This document shows positions 60,663 to 64,000 of a stretch of DNA of 64,000 bases, in pieces. The notes under the pieces are model-generated. The model was not told the DNA's origin, made no database searches, and saw only the letters and a program-made list of their open reading frames with translations. Every line of letters starts with the position of its first letter. The first letter of the stretch is position 1. Source of the stretch: Entonaema liquescens (lineage: Eukaryota; Ascomycota; Sordariomycetes; Xylariales; Xylariaceae). The stretch spans positions 3,100,001-3,164,000 of the forward strand of contig CADCSX010000003.1 of the NCBI GenBank assembly GCA_902805475.1. Direction: 5' to 3'. The translations under genes were made by a program, and so were the position numbers.

Positions 60663-61667
60663 ATGGTAAGCTTTAATTCTTCCAAATTTAGCTCTTCTCA
60701 AGCTCACATTCATTCCAACACAGACGTCGATAGGAACGGGCTACGATCTTGCCAACTCCATTTTTTCACCTGATGGACGAAACTTCCAGGTCGAATATGC
60801 GGTAAAGGCGGTAGAGAACGGTGGCACGTCAGTCGGTATCCGATGCAAGGACGGAGTTGTCCTAGCAGTCGAAAAGGTCGTCACATCCAAGTTACTGAAG
60901 CCCGGCGCAAACAAGAGGATTGCGACGATCGACAGACATCTTGGTGTTGTATGTGACTTTCTACCCCCACCTGCTACGATAAATGTTACTAACGCATGCT
61001 CTTGTCATAGGTCTACTCGGGCATGGTACCTGATGGCCACCACTTCGTCGACCGAGCCCGAGAAGAGGCCCGCTCCTGGCGCGAAACCTTCAAGACGCCT
61101 ATCTCCACATCAGACCTAGCAAGCCGGATGGGCGGCTACTTACAAGCCTATACACTCTACCAATCTGTTCGTCCTTTTGGTATCACTGCTATTGTAGGCG
61201 GCTTCGACTCGGAGCTCGAAGCACCTGTCGACGGCGAAGTCGGCTCCGGCCCCTCTGTCGGCGCTGGCGGTAAGGTAGAAGGCAAGCACGGGGGCCCTGG
61301 TCTCTACATGATCGAGCCGAGCGGCATGTACTGGGGATACTACGGCGCAGCAACAGGCAAGGGCCGACAAGCAGCCAAGGCCGAGCTGGAGAAGCTCAAC
61401 CTAGCCGAGGGCACCCTAGACCTGAAGCAGGCCGTCAAAGAAGCAGCGAGAATCATCTATGTTGCGCAGCAAGACAACAAAGACAAGGAGTTCGAGTTGG
61501 AGATGAGCTGGATCAGCGGGGTCGACGGCCCCACCAAGGGCCGCCACCAGGACGTCCCCAAGGAACTCCTCGAGGAGGCCGAGCGCCTAGCGAAGAAGGC
61601 TATCTCGGAGGACGACGAGGAGGAGGAAGAGGAAAAGGAAAAGGGCGACGATAAGATGGAGGAATAA
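60663..61667 (+). CDS. PRE10: 20S proteasome subunit alpha type-7 (PRE10/PSMA3 orthologue)
   Basis: Structural alpha-ring subunit of the 20S proteasome. Exons are 60663-60665 (only the ATG), 60724-60948 and 61011-61667, giving 294 residues. The second residue onward is TSIGTGYDLANSIFSPDGR, the alpha-subunit gating N-terminus with the YDxxxxxFSPxGR signature. FQVEYAVKAVENGG, RPFGITAIVGGFD and GYYGAATGKG are all conserved. Relative to yeast there is an inserted Gly-rich loop (PVDGEVGSGPSVGAGGK) before LYMIEPSG. The C-terminus is strongly acidic (DDEEEEEEKEK), as usual for this subunit. Introns are 58 and 62 nt with a clear ACTAAC branch site. The gene is intact. Confidence 0.95.
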
Positions 61668-62250
61668 ACTAACTAGCCCCCATCTAAAAATAAACCCTCG
61701 GTCAAGAGACACGCGAACTTGTACTTGTACACTTTACGTGGCGAAGCGCTCGGGATAGGGCGAGGCTCATAGACTAATTTCTTATAAGAGCCACGATATC
61801 TAATCGGCATTCGCATGGACTTATCGAGGTTACCTGACCCTTTATGATGATGATGAATTAATCAACGTCCGAAGAGCTTTCACAACCGTCTACTTAAAGG
61901 TGTGTGTTGCATTCATTAGGGTAACTGTCTATACCTCTCAAGTGAGAGCAAAAGTCGCAATGGTAAGCTATTCTTGCAACATATTGTGCTAGCCAGGTGA
62001 GTTTCTATACACACATGTTCAAAGCATCAATTCCTTGAGAGTTAATCTCCCTCCATCATGCATTTGTTCATTTTCACAACAAGTAGTCACGTCACTAGTA
62101 TGCATCCGAAGTCAGGAAGATGATCAACGCAGTTACCAACTCAACGTATCGAACTCTTTAACTTTACACAAGTATGGAGAAACGCAAGTATGGGAAAAAG
62201 TCAACGTCGCGATAAGCATCGCACTACATCTTCTGCCCAATGATATCAGA
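61668..62250. other. 3'-to-3' spacer
   Basis: Between PRE10 and the BTB gene. A (TGA)n-like stretch ATGATGATGATGAA lies near 61845. Nothing else is supported. Confidence 0.5.
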
Positions 62251-63421
62251 TCAGATCATCATTTCCTCAGCTTCAGCTTCAGCTCCATCCTCTACCACTC
62301 TGCCTCCTTCCTCTCCGTTAGGTCCTCTCTGGCGCACCACATAGAAAAGCCAGTCGTCGGATACCGCCTCTGCCTCTCCCTGCAGCTGCCATATACCCAA
62401 GAGCGTCCTCGGTCCGCCTTCCAGCTTGTGAGAGTCTTCATTGTCGATAATCCATTCATCCACGCTGTCGAAGGTCCAGTGTTTGACAGGCAATTTGTAC
62501 TTGTCCCACTGGTTGAAGTGCGTCGGGAGCACCGCGTTCTGGTTGTTGTGGTCGAGTCCGCCAAAACTGTTGATCCACTGGCTGAAGTCGTCGTGGCGAT
62601 CCATGAGATCCGTCCAATCCTGCATAGCCGCAGGGCTCACGTGTTCCACCGTTTCCAGGGTCAGCGGACCGCGGGCAGTCAACAGGTCCTCCGCGAAAGC
62701 CAGGAGCTTGCGAAGCTTGGGACCTCGCTGGTTGTTCTTGAAGATTCGGTAGAGGCCAGGGCCGTTGAAGGGGCAGTCTCGGGGAGTGAACGCGAATCGG
62801 GTGTCGGATCGTACCTTGATACCCCAGGTGTACTTGATGATGATGAGACGCAGGCAGTAGTTAGCCAGTTCATTCATACCAAGAGTCACGGCAGCATTCC
62901 AAAGCGCCTCGGTTTTGGGTTTCTCGCTGCTGAACGTGGCATCGTTCCCACTGGCAGTATCTGTCAGCCTTCCGAGATAGCACCACTGGATAATCTGCCT
63001 CCAGATCATCCTATCCTGATGGCTACTCTCGCCAAAGCTTAGCCAAATGGCAGAGACGTCCTTTCCGCGTTGTTCGATGGCGTCTTTGACGACGGGAGAC
63101 CAGAAGCAGAGCAAGTTGGTGTGGCAGAACAAGTAGTCGCTGGGCCGCACATAGTTGGGGGGGTAAACTTCCATTGGATTCCCAATGCGAATTACTTGGT
63201 GGTCTGCGGATGCCAAGCTATTTTTTTGCGTGAGCTTTATTAATTTGCTGGTGGTCACAGGATCGTTAGGGGTGACGCTGTACTTACATTAACCCAACTA
63301 TCTGGGAGTGTTGGAAGAGCTCACCGTTGATTTCACATTGTGCCTTCAAGCCATACGAGCATGCTTCACAAGTGCAGTAGCGGATGAGGTCAGAACCCTT
63401 CGGGAATTCAAATTCATCCAT
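62251..63421 (-). CDS. BTB/POZ-like fungal protein
   Basis: Two exons, 63421-63325 and 63203-62251, give 349 residues. Exon 1 encodes MDEFEFPKGSDLIRYCTC with a CxC-x2-C-type cysteine cluster. A 121-nt intron (GTGAGC to CGCAG) joins it in frame to DHQVIRIGN. Residues about 50-160 look like a fungal BTB/POZ domain: SDYLFCHTNLLCFWSPVV in place of the usual LxaHraVLaarSp, and a later IIQWCYLGRL helix. The C-terminal part is unclassified and ends in an acidic tail (EDGAEAEAEEMMI). An alternative start inside the intron (63258) would omit the Cys cluster; I prefer the spliced form because frame and signals agree. Its role, perhaps protein-protein interaction, is inferred only from the fold. Confidence 0.75.
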
Positions 63422-64000
63422 CTTGAATGCTGATGACAAAGCAGTCTAGGCAGGTGATACCTATACGTGCGAAATGAATGCAAGTGCTGGGTGCAGGATG
63501 GTTGAGTCGAGTGCCGGGAAGGAGGCGATCAGAGGGAAAGAAACTTTTCAGAAAGGATGATGTCTTTGGTCGGATGGGTACCTGCCTGGATGATTGACTG
63601 CCTAGCAGAATATGAACAGAAGTCAGAACTTGAAGGAGTCCTCATACAACGAGAGTTATTCAGAGAAGGAGGCTCTGTTAATTGTTGCAGAAGGGAATGG
63701 AAGACGCGAGACAAGATTGGATGCGCTTCGATAAAGAAGATTGAAGATGGGAAGGTAGAAGATGGTTAGAAGTGGGATGGTTGAATGAGATTATAAAATC
63801 TTCCACAAGGTATCGTGCGCCTTCACCTATCGCTCCTTCTTGGTCTTGTAAGTGCAACTGCTGATAAAACTCTAGAAGGATGGTAACTTGGGTGACTAGT
63901 AAAGAGATAAAAAGACTCAGGTACAAACCACAAAACTAGCACCTGCATGAACAAAGATGCAAAGGAGGTCTAGGAGACAGGTACCAAATGGGTCCAGGGC
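63422..64000. other. Upstream region of the BTB gene
   Basis: Presumed 5' leader and promoter of the BTB gene. The purine-rich frames at 63529-63926 have no features. Confidence 0.4.

Noticed and set aside
62035..63042. 335-codon + strand open frame opposite the BTB gene
   Set aside because: It is antisense to the BTB coding region, starts with a non-ATG-like context and shows no domain; the - strand protein has a recognisable fold.

Overview
This window comes from a filamentous ascomycete (Pezizomycotina, most likely Sordariomycetes). The genes have short GT-AG introns (about 50-160 nt) with CTAAC/CTAAT-type branch sites. The proteins belong to families typical of such fungi: a GH16 enzyme with a fungal CBM1, a Baeyer-Villiger-type monooxygenase, a fungal P450, a DUF7708-type NTPase and a DUF7025-type AAA ATPase. 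A large AT-saturated block carries the signature of repeat-induced point mutation (RIP).

Layout. 1-7 kb: a three-RRM RNA-binding protein (Nam8/Csx1/TIA-1 type) and a secreted-then-membrane cytochrome b561-type protein with a frameshift. 7.6-11.6 kb (-): a six-exon dynamin-like large GTPase with nuclear features. 13.3-14.6 kb: a secreted GH16-CBM1 enzyme. 14.6-27 kb: gene-poor sequence holding one dihydrodipicolinate-synthase/HOGA-family aldolase (-). 27-35.3 kb: an unrecognised RRM-like protein, a chromodomain/AT-hook protein (-) and, divergent from it, cytosolic methionyl-tRNA synthetase. 37-40.3 kb: a cytochrome P450 and a hemerythrin-like HHE protein (-). 40.8-53.7 kb: a divergent pair, a DUF7708/STAND-like gene (-) and a DUF7025/AAA ATPase gene (+), both damaged. 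54-64 kb: a Baeyer-Villiger-type monooxygenase (-), 5 kb without genes, proteasome subunit alpha-7 (PRE10) and a BTB protein (-).

The most informative locus is 45.9-53.5 kb. The AT-rich block is a complete Ty1/copia-type LTR retrotransposon: two 153-bp LTRs, a 5-bp target-site duplication (AGTAC/AGTAT) and a reverse-transcriptase fossil on the + strand. It sits inside the last coding exon of the AAA ATPase, whose final 56 codons resume directly after the element. The LTRs differ at 34 of 153 sites, all C/T or G/A transitions without indels. The half of each LTR nearest the host gene is the better preserved half. A 152-bp island inside the element is GC-richer, ends in (AAT)n and is flanked by a perfect 14-bp direct repeat, so it looks like a nested SINE-like insertion.

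Exon structures were built by hand from splice signals, reading frame and family expectations. No search or alignment program was run. Family names come from recognition of motifs.
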